Shown piece after piece: positions 34,180 to 48,500 of a DNA stretch of 64,000 bases. The notes beneath the pieces were generated by a model. That model saw nothing but the letters and a program-made list of their open reading frames with translations, was not told where the DNA came from and searched no databases. Location of the stretch: assembly GCF_028858725.1 (NCBI RefSeq), contig NC_084768.1, positions 4,075,853-4,139,852 on the forward strand, given 5' to 3'. The number at the start of each line of letters is the position of its first letter. Position 1 is the stretch's first letter. Position numbers and translations under genes: made by a program. The stretch comes from Colius striatus (taxonomy: Eukaryota; Chordata; Aves; Coliiformes; Coliidae).

Positions 34180-36395
34180 CAAATCCACAATACTGTATAT
34201 TTTATTTAAATTAACAAAACTACTCGTTTTCCAGGTGGCCTAAAGCACTCTGTAAAAACCAGACTCAACCTAAACAAAAAAGGATATGCTTTAATAAGAC
34301 CCAGGGACTACTTCTGAGACACGTAAGTAGGGCTGAGGAATCAAGAAATAAAAAACCTCCCACACACACATCCACACGCCCCATGAACACACTGTTAGTG
34401 TTGGACACGAGATTTGGTTTTAAAGCTGCAGCTGCCCGTCTGTGAGGAGCCTTTACACAACGCAACGCTACCCTAAGCCGTAAGAGAAACCACGGACACG
34501 TCTATCAGAACAACATAAATACCATGTAAGAACCCAAGAGAAAGAGGCTGTTAAAGCTGCAAAGGGGAGAGCTCAGCCAGGCACACGGCCACGGGCACCA
34601 ATTCAACTCACACTGCCGCTGAACCACAGCAGCAGGACCATTGCTTGGACCCAGCAGCACTTGCTTTCCTTATGTAAGCTCCTCACAAGTCCCAGCTGCT
34701 GGCTGTGTTGAAGGTGTGGGCCCTGCACTTATTCCACATGCACTGTGACCCCTCCTTTTTCTACTTTTTTCCCCTTTTAAACCACATTTCCTTTCAGTAC
34801 ATGGGCACTGCCATCCTGCTTTACAGAAAGAAACCCATCAAACTTACAAACGTGCTTGAAACAGTGACAGGGATGGGCAGAGCTGGACTGAGCAGCCACC
34901 CCTCGGTGCTGCAGCCCATGCCAACAGCGGGGCAGCTGTGTGGGCAGCCAGGGATGGGCATCACTGAGCAGGAGCTGCCTCCTGGGGTGGGAATCACTGA
35001 GCTTTAAAGATCCAACCTGTCACCTTTTCCAGTGCCGTGTTTCTACTGGTACCCTCGATGGTCACCCATCAGCCACTTTAGAGGCTTCTCCTCTCTCTCA
35101 ATCTGACCAGACAGCAGCAGCAGATTTCTTATCTTTTAGGAACAAAACTGAGCTGGGGAGGTCAAGTTACGTGTTACTAGCAGCTAATACAAACATTTAG
35201 TAGTGCCAGGTGAGGTCCCCTGGATCCTCTAGGCCATGGAAGAAGGTGGGCCCTGAGCAACACAGATCCTTTTGGCCACACCATTAACCCTTCTCCCAGC
35301 CGGTCTCCAGCTCAGCCCAGTTGATGCCTCCACCCCAGAGCAGTTTCCCTTCCCCTCATACTGCCAAGCAGCCTCACAGGTAGACACCCTGGGCACAGCA
35401 TGGGGCAGAGAGACCTCAGCCTCAAAGCAAACCCCCACCTTAGTGCATGACAAGCAGATTGTTTTCAAGTCTAAGAAGCCCTGGAAGGATTCAGCTCTGC
35501 CGAGTGTGCTCCAGCCTGGCAGTGCAAGGAGGAGTGGGACTGCCTGAGGTCCTCTGCCCAGCTCAAAGGCATAGGAGCCAAGAACACACCATCCCTTCTG
35601 TGGCCCTTCTCTCCTCCCCATGGCACATAAGGAGCAGAGAAACTAATGAGCTGTAACAAAAAGGTACAGTGGACGAAGACAACAAAAAGCAAGGGAAGCC
35701 AAAGGGGCCGAGAATACGAGAGCTGGCTCTGGGAAATAGGAAGGGAGTCCTCCTTTGCACTGAGACCCAGCTCAGGCATCCAGGTTTACACTCCTCTGTC
35801 CTTGAACACCCGCAAAACCTACTGAGAAAGTGTGTTGCTGCTTGGAGTCTGCTCCCTTCCCCAACGGGTTTGTTCAAGGGTCAGAGGTTTGCTGTGGAGT
35901 TTCAGGGCTGTACTGAAGACCTCAAGCAATTACAGATGGTAGAATTCAATGGGTTTTTTTGCAATGAGGCTTTAGCTCCCCCCTCTACCAAACACTGTGT
36001 TTGAAGTTACACACAAGAATCAAACTGGTGGCACAGAACACGTGCTCCCTGACTGAGCTCCCACCACCTTCACGCACAAGCATATGTCAGCCAGAACACA
36101 GCAGCCCAACGCCAGTGCTGCCCCTTCCCAACGCCTGAGCGCCCGACTTTGCAACCTTAATGCTTTCTAGCAGGTTTTTACATGCTGGAGTGTAACACAA
36201 TATACAGATCCCTCCCCCCAGAAAGAACTACACCATATTAAAGAGTTTACAAATGTTCTGCTCGGTGCCACTGCTCTGTGAGACCACGCTGGGTACAGGG
36301 TCCTGGAGAAGCGAGGCAGGTCAGAGAGCTCTTGCCCTTGTGTTGTCCTCTGCACTCCCCACGCTCTGGGTCCCAGCTGAGGCCACCTCTCAGTG
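34180..36395 (-). other. WLS: WLS 3' UTR (inferred)
   Basis: This is the interval from the WLS stop (36398-36396) to just beyond the first canonical AATAAA on the minus strand at 34206-34201. About 2.2 kb is plausible for this gene. A variant ATTAAA at 34295-34290 or an earlier non-canonical signal could give a shorter form. Confidence 0.5.
34201..34206 (-). terminator. WLS: WLS candidate poly(A) signal
   Basis: The plus strand tttatt reads AATAAA on the minus strand, in an AT-rich context. It is the first canonical hexamer I find downstream of the WLS stop. Confidence 0.5.
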
Positions 36396-36505
36396 TCACT
36401 CCTGAGCCTCCTTGCGAGACAGTTTATACACCTCTGTGGGTCCATCCACGTGGGTGATGGTGGTGGTGAGCTGAAGCTCTTCCCCACTGTTTGCTCCCAG
36501 GTCAC
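36396..36505 (-). CDS. WLS: WLS exon 12 (terminal coding exon)
   Basis: Residues 506-541 and the TGA stop. Acceptor TTTCTCAG|GTGAC; the shared codon reads serine. The tail is [20 protein letters not shown] followed by [10 protein letters not shown]. Confidence 0.95.
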
Positions 36506-39500
36506 CTGAGAAACAAAGTTATTTCATTAGCCTGGTCTCTCAAATATTTGAGAATTAGAAAGCAACAGACCTGGTTTACTTCCTCCAGGCTGTCAGGAGC
36601 TACCTGAGCTATGGACTATGCAACATCTCTAGAAATGCTTTTATTTACAGTTATTTCAATAGAAGCAAATTAGTAAAGGCCACTTTTTGTTCTACTGAAG
36701 ACTACTGACAAAGGACCCCACAGCACTGCCATTCCGTACTTGCCCAGATTTCTGTTTTCCCCTTTCCCTGTCCCTTCATTTGAGCTACACCACTGGGCAA
36801 TGCTAAGAGGTACAAACAACTCTCCAGAAGGTTTCAGACAGCCTTAGTGGAACATTCAAACCTGTCTATAACCTAGCCATTAATTAAAGTGTCTGCTAGG
36901 AAAACCACACTGTCATTTGCATAATATTGCAAGGTGCAATGGCAGAAATCCTCTCCCAAAAGGTCTTGCCCACTTGATGCCACGTTCTTCCCCAGCCAGC
37001 CCTCAGAGCACGAAGAGCCACTCACTGGTGGACTGCTCATCACCGTAGTTCTTGTGGGATGGTGCATACAGGAACATCAGGGCGAAGACGTAGAGGTTCC
37101 ACATGCCGTAGATGCCGGTGAAGAAGGCGCTGTTCAACTGGATCGTGATGTCTCCCCACTTCCAGTGGCCTTCAGTCACCTGCCCAGGACAAAAGCCACG
37201 TTGGCCCATCAGCAAGGCCAAATGCTGCAGAAGTGACCCCCTGAAACATCAGCTTTGAGTAAATCCATCAGAATGGTGCCAGTGCGACAGGATGGAGTAC
37301 AGGGAGTGTAACAGACTCAGCAGCACAGAAGTCGGGCCAGGATTCTCCTCTTTAGCCTCAACCTGCAGGAGAAAAGTCCTCCCTACAAAAATGATTGCAT
37401 CAGGATTCCTTTAACTGGGATTTATCATCCTTAAGTGTGACAAATGTCTCATCCTCTGATCTCTCTCTGCCGAATCCGATGTGTTCAGCAAGGACTGCCA
37501 CAGAAAGGGCAGTACGTAGGAGACAGCTAGTTACATCAGAAAACATCACACTTCTATAAATAGCCCTTTTAAAGAAGGAAAAGCAGCATGAATAATGCTA
37601 AGAGCTAATGTGCTGAATGCCTGCCTCTGCTTCTGTCTTACAGACAGCATCAGCCTTAGGCATGCAGAGATGGGTCATGATTTACAAAAACGCAATCAAT
37701 ATTAATATTACTGGAGTCATCAACATTAACCCTAACTGAGGATGCACAGACTGGTCACACTGAGATGTTGGCTCTCCATCAAAAGGCTTGAAGGGGGAAG
37801 AGGAGAGCCAAACCTGCTCGAGAAGAGGAATGTGTTACTCTGGTACACAGTGATGGTCATTAGCACTCACTGATGAGCTGAACTGCCATACAGCTTCCTC
37901 AAAACATTGCTTCAGTCTAACAGGTGTTTAAGAGCAAAATCACCTGCTGCTTCTGCACTTCGCATTGGACTCATCATGTACCCAAAGCGTCAGTGGCGCA
38001 GCGACAGCTGCTGCACCCAGAGCTGTGCAGCACCAGCCCTGAGAGGCTGTATCACGGCTCTCCTGGAGCTACGAGCTGCTTACGCTCAGGAACAACCAGA
38101 AATGACATCTTGGAAACAGATGTTATCTGAAAAGTCCCTTGGAGTAAACCAGCACAGAACATTTAAGTAGCGACACAACCTCCTTTGTAGAGAGACAGCG
38201 TCAGAGCTCAGAATAAACAGCGACAGATTCTATTGGGAGCAGTAGGGTTGCAAAGTCAACTAGGGAAGATTGCATTCTGTTGTTTCTGTGGACAAAGCCA
38301 CTGGATTCTTTCAGTGTGAACTGAACATTTTTCCTCTTGCTGAGTTCTCAGAAATGACTAAACCTTGTTGGCTGATACTCCAATCAGCACAGCCCCAAAC
38401 CTCGCCACGAGCCAAAGGCCTTTGTGAAGGCTTCAGCCCCAGCAACTTTATATGGCAGTGCTTCAAATAAACAAAAACAACTTCTTAAAAAGCAATTTAC
38501 CACCAAATGTGCTTCTAACAAGTACAGCTTGTCCAAGCAGCCCCTGAGCCGAGGCTGTTAGTGGCTGGGGAGGCAGAGGCTGACGTGCCCAGACCTCCAA
38601 AGCACAGTTCTGTCACCCACCTGGCTCACGATGAAGAAGATGACTGTCATGGCTGCACAAGCCAGGGTAATGAGCATCAGGAACTTGAACCTAAAAATCA
38701 GCCCCTGTTTAGAGAGAAACGTCACTGGTCACATTAACAGAATCCACAAAAACCCATTTTTGGTTTTAGCATATACAAGACACAAGTATGAAAAAACAAA
38801 AAGGCAGAGGAAAAAGAAAAGGGTCCAACCCACGAAAGCCCAAAGCAAAACAACCTCCACCCACTGCTCCACGACAGCCCATATTCTCCGCTCCCCACAC
38901 GTCTGCGTTCCTGCCGCGTGCTGCGAGCGGGCTGTGCGTGTCTGGACAGCTCTGGCTTTCCATTACATTTGCTTTTGTGTCTGATCTACCAAGAGGTAAC
39001 GTGGCAGAGAGGAGGCAGGTCAGTGTGAGCCGTGGGTTTTGCTGGGAGTCAGCCCAATAGCTCAGAGCCTGTAAAACAAACACCTGTGGAGAGCTTGCAG
39101 GGCTCAGCTTGGCATGGTGGCTGGGGTCTTGACCAGGCTGTTCCTCACCTCCACGCTCCGCCTGGCAGGAAACTGCAGCCAGCCTCAACGCCCGTCAAAA
39201 CTGCCCAGGCTATTACAGGGGAATGTAGACTGTGGGACAAACTAAGGCTCCAGATGACTTGCTTGGGAATCTGACTGCTCACTGTCCTGGCTTTCACTCC
39301 TCTTTTGTCTCTTGTTTTGGTAGTGTGTGTGTGTATCTGTAGGGGTTTTTTTAACCTGATTCTAGAATTGTGCTGGAAATGTCAACGTCTGCGTAATTAC
39401 TGAGCCACGCTCTGACAGCAAATGGCTATTAATTTAACTCTTCCAGGCCGGCCCCGTGCTTGCCAGCTGGTTGTATGTAGAGCATGGCTGCAGTGCTCTG

Positions 39501-42500
39501 CAATGTGAGCCAGCCCTGTGCCTCTTGCTAAAGGGAAGCGTGGATAAAATAATCACCATCTTCTTCCATTTCTCCAATTCCGATTTAGTAGCTTTTTGAT
39601 GAGGGGTGCTAACAGATTTTAGCACAAGAAGGGAAACAGAGGGTTTTGGGGGAAGTGATGGGCTTACACCCCATGGTAATTTACATGGTAATTTGTGCAA
39701 TTTTCTTCCATTTTCCGACACTGTTCAGTAAGCTGAGAGGTGGCAACTATTCCTGAGCTCACTCAGATCATAGACTTACACGCTAACACACCCTCCTGAC
39801 AGTGTCAAACATTTCATCAGGACTAAGAAGCAAGTAAAGAAACTTCGCAAGAGTTGGACAAAGAAGCAGTTGAAGTATCTGAGCAACACAAGAAAGCCAA
39901 AATAGATCAGACTTCCCACCCTAGGACTATATAGACAGAGAAAGTCTCAGCAGAGGGACGTGTGCGAGGAGGAGGGACGTCACCTTGTAATGCAGGCGCC
40001 GAGCCTTGCTCATGGCTGGGAGGCTGGAGCGCTTCCCGCTGATGTTTCTGAACACTTGGAAGACCATAAAACACAGGAAGAGAAAATAGAGGCACAAGCA
40101 GATTCCTGCAACTATAATGAAGGCCATCTGAGCAGCATGGGTTAAGGGAAAACGCTTAAGAGCCCCTCCCTGCTCTGGAGCTACCACAGCGACACTCGGG
40201 ACTTGCCTTCTCCCAAAATGTCTGACACCTTGCAGAGGTTCAGTTCTGCAGTGACTCCCCAAACACAGCACCATGCCTGGAGGACTGCTTCTTACAGACA
40301 CCACCAGCATCTCCTGCAGTGTCTGAGCTCCCCCCTCACAGCCCTGGCCTGCCCAAAGAAGGAGGATTTATTTCCCCACACAGTACAGGAAGGATACGGC
40401 CAGCTCTGTGCCAACTTCAGTGGTCCAGATGCTGTAGAAGGGGTTCTTCAGCTGCACTCCCCTGCAGAGAGAAAACACAGAGCTGCCGCCAAAGGGCTCA
40501 GAGATGCCCGTGCTGGCTCTACAGCCTGGAAAGAGCCAGCCACACTGTTTTCTTACGTGGGAGAGGAGAAGACAAGGTGGGAAGCGTATCTTTACAGCCC
40601 CATGGGACACGATATGCTGCTGCGACACACCACTGTGCCTCAGTGCGCTCTCAGGAGCCTCTCCTCACTTCACAGAACAGGGCTAAACCGTGGTCCCTTC
40701 TGTGGGAGGTGGCCAGGAGCCCCTGCTTGGGGAAGTCTCACCCTGGGAGCAGCATGCATGGGCTGGAGAGCAGCACTGCACCCACCTCTCACACATGTCG
40801 AAGACAAAGAGGCAGAAGGAGCCAACAGCTATGGGTCCAACCTGCTTCCAGTACCCCGAGAGACGATTCCGCTCGTTCTGGTCCTAATCAGAGTCAAGAG
40901 GTGAGGAGGAAGAGAAAAGGAAACGCAATTTAGTCTAAAGTCCTGGCACAAGTCCCTACAACATTGTTTCCAACACTCAACAAGCACAAGGGAGCTGCTG
41001 GGTATCTCTGCAAGTGGTGCTCCCTTTTGTGTCATACCCACCATCATGTGCTCTCCACAGAAGATGATCCAAAACGACAGAAGCATGGCATAGAAAATGC
41101 CTTGTCGAATGTCTCCAAAGAGCAACATCCAGGTCCAGTCAAACCCGATGGAAAACCACTCCACTGGGATGTTAATGAACGTCATGGAAATTCCCAGAGC
41201 AAAGATGACCCTGGAGAGGCAGCAACATTACCTTTTTGCAGTTTGCAAGGCAAGGACACAGAGCCCCAGAAGCCAAAGCTGTGCATGAAGAGCAAGATAA
41301 GAAGAAAGCCTGGAATGCTTGGGCAGCGGTGGTGGGGTATCACCTGCCAGCAAACCCTCTGGGGCTTTGTCCCCCTGAGCAGCCATTGGCAAACACAGCT
41401 ACCTGTTCTTTCTGGGTTTAATGGAAAAGAAAAGGGGACAGAGGAGGGACTATCCCTGTCTCCCAAAACACTGGCTCTGCCTGGGAGCAGTGACCACTTT
41501 GGTCGGGGTCCTCTTGCTTGAGGGCCACCTCAGGCAGTGCCCAAGCCCCTACTCACTTCTCCAGTAGGACAGGAGCGCGTGTCATCAGCATGATCCGTCT
41601 CCAGTACCAGACCATGATAATTAGAATGCTGGGGGTGAGGAAGGTCTTCATGGCAAACCACACTTTTGTAAAGCCTCCGTTTTGATGGATGCCCTAAGGA
41701 AAACCAAGGTGCAATGCAACAGGGTTGAACGTCGGCACATCTGAGCAGGCTTCAAATGTCCTGCAAACAAACCCCAACACACAGAGCTCCCACTGCAAGG
41801 TGGAGAGCAGTTGAGAGAAGGGCTCTCTCAGTGTGGATAAAGCACAGAATGGCTCTCAGACAAGTAACGAGACACTCGTGAGCTAAGTCCCCACTGGCAG
41901 GAAAGCAGCAGCCAAATGAATGCATTTCTGCAGCCACAAGTCCTCCCACCACTGTCTGCAGCCACCACAGCCTCCTGGCTTGCTGCTCTGGCTGAGAGGG
42001 ACAGTGGGGAAGTTTCCAGCTGGAAGCACCCATGCCCAGCAAGCCTCAAGGGAGGGCAAGGGCACAGACAGTTGACAGCCATCACAAACATCTACACGGT
42101 CACAGCCAACCGTGAGGCAGCCCAGGGCCCCTGGGAGCCCTGCTCCTCCTCACAAGAGATGGGGCTTCAGCAGGTGGAGGACTCTGCGCCGGGCCTGGGC
42201 TGCAGCAGGGAGAGGATGGAGGGCAGCAGGGGGAAGGGCCCCGCTCTGGAGTGGGGGTGGGCTGGGTCACAGGGCAGGACAGGAGGGTGGCACAATGTGA
42301 ACCTTGGAAAAGGCTCCTCAGCAGAGAGCAGTCAGGGAGGGCTCCCTTTGGAAAGAGGAAAGTCACATTTGCAGGCAAGAGGTGCCCATGATGAAGAGCA
42401 GGACCTTGCTGTGGACCAGAGCTCAAGAAAGGAGGTGCAGCAGCCCCCAGAGGCAGACAGCACAGGCCACTTACCACAAGGCGGATATCCTTGATCTCCC

Positions 42501-45500
42501 CGATGCCCACGTTAATGCCCTTCCTCTCGTTGACGGGCAGGCGGATGTTGATGAGGTAGTACTTGTGAGCCACACTGCCAATCTCCATGAAGGGAAGGAA
42601 GTCGCAGTCGTAGTGGCGGCCTTCTGACTCCAGGGTCTGGCAAAGGGCACAGAGCAGCACACAGAGCAGCCGTCAGCCTTGGCTGGGGCCTGCAAAAGCC
42701 CTAAGGCTGGCCCCATCAGCCCAGGTGCCAATTCCAGCCTTCACCTGGGGACAGCCTGTGCAAGCCAGTGCCTTGGGGATGTTTTTCCTCAAGTTTTTTG
42801 ACTGCTTTGAGACAATACTGCTTGACCTCAAACAGGTTCGTGTTTCAGGCTCTTGAATACTCTTGAAGTCGAGGGAACCTTCCAAGATGAAAGGCTGCTT
42901 TAGGATCCAAGCTTCCTCCCTCAGCAAGCACAACCTGAACCACAACAAAATACACAACCCCCTCACACGTGTCTTGGTGGGGAGTTTCTCAAGTCCTCAA
43001 TACTCCCCACTGCACTTTGTAGGTGTTTACTGCATCTGTGTGGCTGCCTGGAAGAGCAGAGCTGTGACTGAAGGCATAAGTGGGTTGCTGAAAGGGACTG
43101 TGAAATGGGAGAACAGCATAGTAAAGAAACATCAGGTTCATTTAGGCACAGGACCTGCAGTCTGCAGAACAAAAAGAAACATCTTTATTTACACAAGATG
43201 CTCCATTCTCAACTGCTGGCTGCGCTCTCTGCTCCAAAGCTCTGTAGCCTGAGGCATCAAAAAGTCATTTTAAGAAACTCTTGCCTCATTTCTCCAGGTT
43301 CTTTGAGTGCTGCAGTGTCCCTGCTGGGCTACTTCCTCGCCACTCCTAAAGAACAAGGCTTTTTTCCATCACAGAATCACAAGACGGAAAGTTCCGAGTT
43401 CTCTGGGACACTCTGGGATATACAGATCTCAAAGCACTCAAGTTCCAGACAACATCTCTGCAACAGCTCTCATTTTTATTTCCTTACAGCTTTAAGACTA
43501 CCTCTGACTTCACCACCTTCACTTGTATCACCAAATAGGACCGATTACATGTGCAGTTCATCAGGCTTTCAAAGGCTCTAAGCCAAGAAAAGGCTGACAT
43601 GTTTGAAAGTTATGACCAGACAGCTCAGCTCTAGGAAGCAGCGTGAAGGAAAGGAAGAGGACAACTCCCACCACACTCCCACACCCAACCCCCACCTCCA
43701 GCATCATCAGAACACCTTACTTTTGGTGAGCCAAAGGTGCATTTCAGCTTCCTGATCTCTATTGCACGTGCTATCTCTTCCCACTCATCCAGCTCGTCAT
43801 CACGATACGCCAACGACACATCCAGCGTAATTTCTGCGTTTTCTTCTGCAGGAGTAAAGAGCCGTCAGGCTTGCTGCAGAGGACTGGCACACAGCATCAG
43901 AAGGGTGGGAAAGCCTCTCAACTCTGATAGGACCTCTTTGAGGCACATAGCTAGGGAGGGGGATGGAAGTGTTTGCATCCCAAACCATGCAGATCAAATC
44001 ACCTTTCTGCTTAACATTTAGCTCCTCTCCAGTGCAGAGGAAAGAGCTTTTGCTGGCCACCAATCTCTGACGTCTTCCCAATGTTACCATGACTTACAGC
44101 TTCTGTTATGCTTGTGGGTGAAGAATGTTATTGATTCATACAGCATTAGAAACAACAATTAACATACAACTGGAAGCAAGACAAGACAAGCTGCAGGGAC
44201 TGACAGTAAGCCAAGAAACAACCCAGAAGCCTCTTCAACATGAGCTGGCAGAGGCACAGTAAGAGGCTTCACTGTAGGCTTTCTGCAGGTAATGCAAAGG
44301 TATGCAACAGGCCCCTCTGCTTCAGGAAATAACTATATTGCATCATAGGACTTGCTTCAAATCAATGTTGAAATAGTACTCAGTTACAGAAAACCAAGAC
44401 TAAACAGTCAACTGTACCCACTGCACAGGGCTAGAGGAAGTGTATGAAGGAGAACCCATGCAGCCAACAGTAGATTTAATTTCTTTAGGTGTGATACAAG
44501 TAATTTATCAATACAACCTTAGATTTCTTACTAGAAATCCTACTAGCCCGATTCTAGATTTCGTACTGCTGTAGTTTACTATCCATAAACATGAAACCCC
44601 AACCTCTTGAATAAAAAGGTCCAGAATATGCCCCTTAAAAGACGTTAAATGGAAGAAACAAAAAGGGTGGCCAGAGGTCTTTGAGTGGGATGGGAAGAGA
44701 GGAGGCACGGAAAGGCAGTGCCAGTATCCCTAAAGCAGTAAGAAAAGAACACACAAAGCTCCTTTGAGAAGAAAATGTAAAGTGATTGGAGTTTAACTGT
44801 GCTGGCCTCACTGGAGAAAAGCCTCAGAAACAACCACACGTGATGGAGTTGGTGTTTCTGTATGCATTGTGTAGCCTCAGCCATTCTGTGTAAAGCTTTT
44901 GAAGCCTTCCCCTCCACACCCACACCCCATGGCAGCACTAACTTGTTTCTACCTTTACAGATGCACCAACTTGCATGTCAGTAAACACACACAGAGTTCA
45001 TGTGCCCAGGTAAGGTCAGCACAGCACATTTGCAAGGAAAGAGTCAGCTTATCCTTTCTTGGACATGTTCACACACCAAGAGGATAGGGCAGAACTGATG
45101 TTAATACACTCTTGCTAGTATGCTGCCAAGGAGTCATTGCTGCAAGAAGGAAATGGGGCTGGAAGAGACTTATTTAGGTGCCATAACTGAGCAAGTCCAT
45201 GAAATTGAGAGTTCCACTTGAAGCCTGCCAAGCAGCAACACATAAACACGCTTAAAACAACCCCAGGCAAGTCTGTACCAGCCCTACCAGATGTAAAATC
45301 CTCTTAATTTACCAGACACAGATCCAAGAGACGGCTCTGAAAGAGGGACACATTCTGAAATGAGCGTGTGGATGCCACAACCCAGCCTCTTGGCACAGAC
45401 ACGTCAATACTTGAGGAGCTTTGACGTTCAGCTCTGAAAAAATATCTGGTCTTCCTAATTCTGAAGGGAGGCTGTTCCATGTCTAGCAGTAACCACCCGT

Positions 45501-48500
45501 CTTTCAAGTGCTGGCTAGTCCCATACATCTGCCATCTTTTTCAGTGATATTTTTGTTGGGGATATGTGGTGGCATTCTCATCCAAAACGCTGGGAAGGGA
45601 CGTGGATGGTATCTGTGGTTTGGACTTGCATAACAGAGCCACCTCCAAACACTGTATAAATAGCATCTGATGTGGATGCATCAAGATTTTTCTGAGCTTT
45701 TTTTGCTCTATACCATCCAGATTGATATCAAGTTCCTTTCCACAGCAGCCATTAGTTAGGTTTCCATGAAACACAAATTTGCCGTCTCAGATCCGCTATT
45801 TAGAAGACCAGCAAAACAGATAAATGAGAACATAAGGTTAAACTTGGCCCAGCTAAAAAGGACTACAAACTTCATTTCAGAAGCCATAAAACCAACTGGA
45901 ATGCTTGGGATTAAATCCAACAAAAGCAGCTTTCGTTGTTTCATCTTTGCAAGTTGAACGTTGCTGCTGCCATCGAGCGCGCAAAGCAGAAGGCAGGAGA
46001 TAGGTGTTAGCGTGTGGCTTTCAGGGGGTCAGAATGAGCTCTGCACGTCCATCAGTCTGTGTCAGGGTGACATCTCCCATTAGAACAGGGTTTTGTAGAA
46101 AGACCCTTCAAGCTACCAACATAAAGCAGGTATGGATGTATGTACAGGCGTATTTATCTCTGCACTTCGGCAGAGCAGCCTGGCAGCTCTCTGCCAGCCC
46201 ACTCTCAACCTCTCACGAGCAGTCCCCAGCATCCAAGGGGAACAAATAAGGACAGTGACACACTGCTCGGCAGAGAACTGAGCTTTAAGAAGAGTTGTGA
46301 CATTCACATAAATGGCAGTATGTCCAATTTGGGTGCCCCTGTCATGCACAGCATGAAGGCTCCTGCAGCCCCCTGAGCACTCAGGGCAGGCTATGTGCCT
46401 GTGCAGGCATCCCTGTGTGAGGGAAAGGGGGAGAGGAACAGCAGTTGATGTTCCCTCATGCCTGGCTGTGAGACAAAAGAAAGGTGTTTTGATAGTAAAT
46501 TGAGCTGTTTTAAAACAGTGTATGGGAGAAGTGAACAGAAGGCAAGAGCTCGACAGCCCAGTCAATGTGTACTTCTGGAAGTGCTGAGGAAGCAGAGTAT
46601 TTTAACTGTTCAAGGTTGAGGAAGGAAGAGAAAAAGCCCCTGCAAACCTGTGCTCAGCTTCCCAGATGCTAACATGTTTGAGGAAAGCAATTACAGAGTT
46701 CCACCAAGCATGTTAATCAAGATCCCACAGAATTTCACAATAGAAGGCAGAAGTAACTATGTGCATGTTTCTGTCTTGTTTCTCTTGTACCAAGAGGTGA
46801 ATTTGCACCCGCCAGGAAACTTCATCTCACAAGGACCATGTCAGGGCATCTCTTGCTGGCATGCTCCAGATTAACCCTGTCCTCACAGATCTTGTAGGTA
46901 ACACATCAAAATAATTTAGGGCCTGGTGAATCCCTGCTGCTGTCAGCAGCTCAAGTGTCAGGTGATAAGCTCATCAGTACCACAGGACTACATTAAACCC
47001 CCTAGAGAAGTAAGACAGGGTTATGTAGATGATGATGGAACAGGGGTGTCCAAGGAGGCACAGACACGCTCCTGCTGGGGCTCCCAGCTGGAAGCCTTCT
47101 CCATAACTCTCTGTTCAGTCTCTGAGATGCCCTGAAGTGTGTCAGAGCTGTCACTCCCCCAGCGAGGGCCTCCCCAGCACCCACCACACTCCAAGCACTG
47201 CCAAGAGGATTGTTCACACCGGCATTTTACTGCCAGACCTTCAGTGCCCAGGACCTTTCCATGATTCACTCCGTAGTGCAATATGAGCAGAGGGTATCTT
47301 CACACCCATTACAATAGTCTAAAAATAGAGAAGTAGTTTCAGCAGATGGCTGGGTGCCAGCCCCATGCTAATACAGCTGGCTGGCTGGAGAGCAGCGTCT
47401 GCAAGCACACAGAATTACTTGCATTACAATTCCACGCTTCACTCACTCTCCAAAGTGACAAAAACCTACCAAAGAGACTAAAATTAGATGAATTTGAACA
47501 GGAGTCTGCAGGGCTCAGCCATATGACTGAACACAATTGCCTTCCAACTGCAGAGAAACCAGAAGTTATTCCCACTTACTAACATTTTAAGTTCACTAGA
47601 TATAAAAAGTGAAGAAACCAGTTTTTTCTCAGGCTGACAAATTGCAACAGCCCCTCCACAGTTACACCACCTGATAGATGGAGATGCCATCACTCCCATC
47701 CAGCACGGCACAACGACCACTCTGCACTCAGCAGGGACACTGCATTCCTACATGTCAGCTCAATATGAAGCAACTTCAGGTTCCTTTTTCCACAAGGTAA
47801 AACTTCCTGAAGAAGGAAGGCCAAGAGCTCAGCTCTGGGGGGGTAGGTCCCGAAGCCTGTGGCAGTTTGGGGAGCAGGCAGCCTCCAGCTCCCTGCTCCA
47901 GCTAAGGAGAGAGTGAATTGCTTCCTGGAACAGAGGGCGTCATGCTGCAAAGCAGCTCAGAGATGACTGATGTTACCTGTTAAGAACACCACAGCTTGCC
48001 AAATGCAAATAGACCAGACCCATGGCAGGAGCCCAGCTCAGAAAATGAATAAATAAATAGATGAGTCCCCTCCAAGCTCACAGCACATCCTCCCACCCTT
48101 CCCTGAGGTATTCTGCCCATAGAAGCGCAGCAGCAAGATGTGCCAGGCAGCAACAACTAAAATACAGCAGGAATGAATATTTAAAGTGAATCTGATGTGC
48201 AGAGATCAGAGAAGCAACCAGCCAACCTGCTGCTCGCTGCCAGCAACCCCATCCCTGCTCTGTGAGGGGAAGGAGAGGCAGCTCCAGTAGCCAGTGTGGC
48301 CCTTTGGGGAGCAAGGACTGTCCTTTCCTTAGAGAGTGATCCTCACAGAGCTGAAGGGCCTTCATCCCTGTCCTGAAAGTGTCCAGTGTTCCTCAAATCC
48401 AATTATGGGAACCAGACCTAATTGTACAGTAACAGAGTAACAGTTCAGCTTGAAAAGAGGAGATTTCTTAGGGCTGGAGGCCTGAGGATAGCTGCTCCCA

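Larger units (their letters stand above)
36506..43720 (-). other. WLS: WLS introns 3-11
   Basis: The introns between exons 3 and 12 are short: 1084 (intron 3), 781, 346, 158, 324, 270, 1279, 1441 and 520 bases (intron 11), in transcript order. Plus-strand open frames at 40203-40904 and 40319-40933 overlap exons 7 and 8 on the opposite strand and have no independent support. I see no RNA gene or repeat of note. Confidence 0.85.

Noticed and set aside
40203-40904. 233-codon plus-strand frame.
   Set aside because: It is the opposite strand of WLS exons 7 and 8 and the introns around them; the exons explain the open frame.
43371-43390. tcacagaatcacaagacgga resembles the start of a reversed CR1 tail.
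   Set aside because: The match is too short and is not followed by the ggttggaa and gacctt blocks found in the clear CR1 ends.
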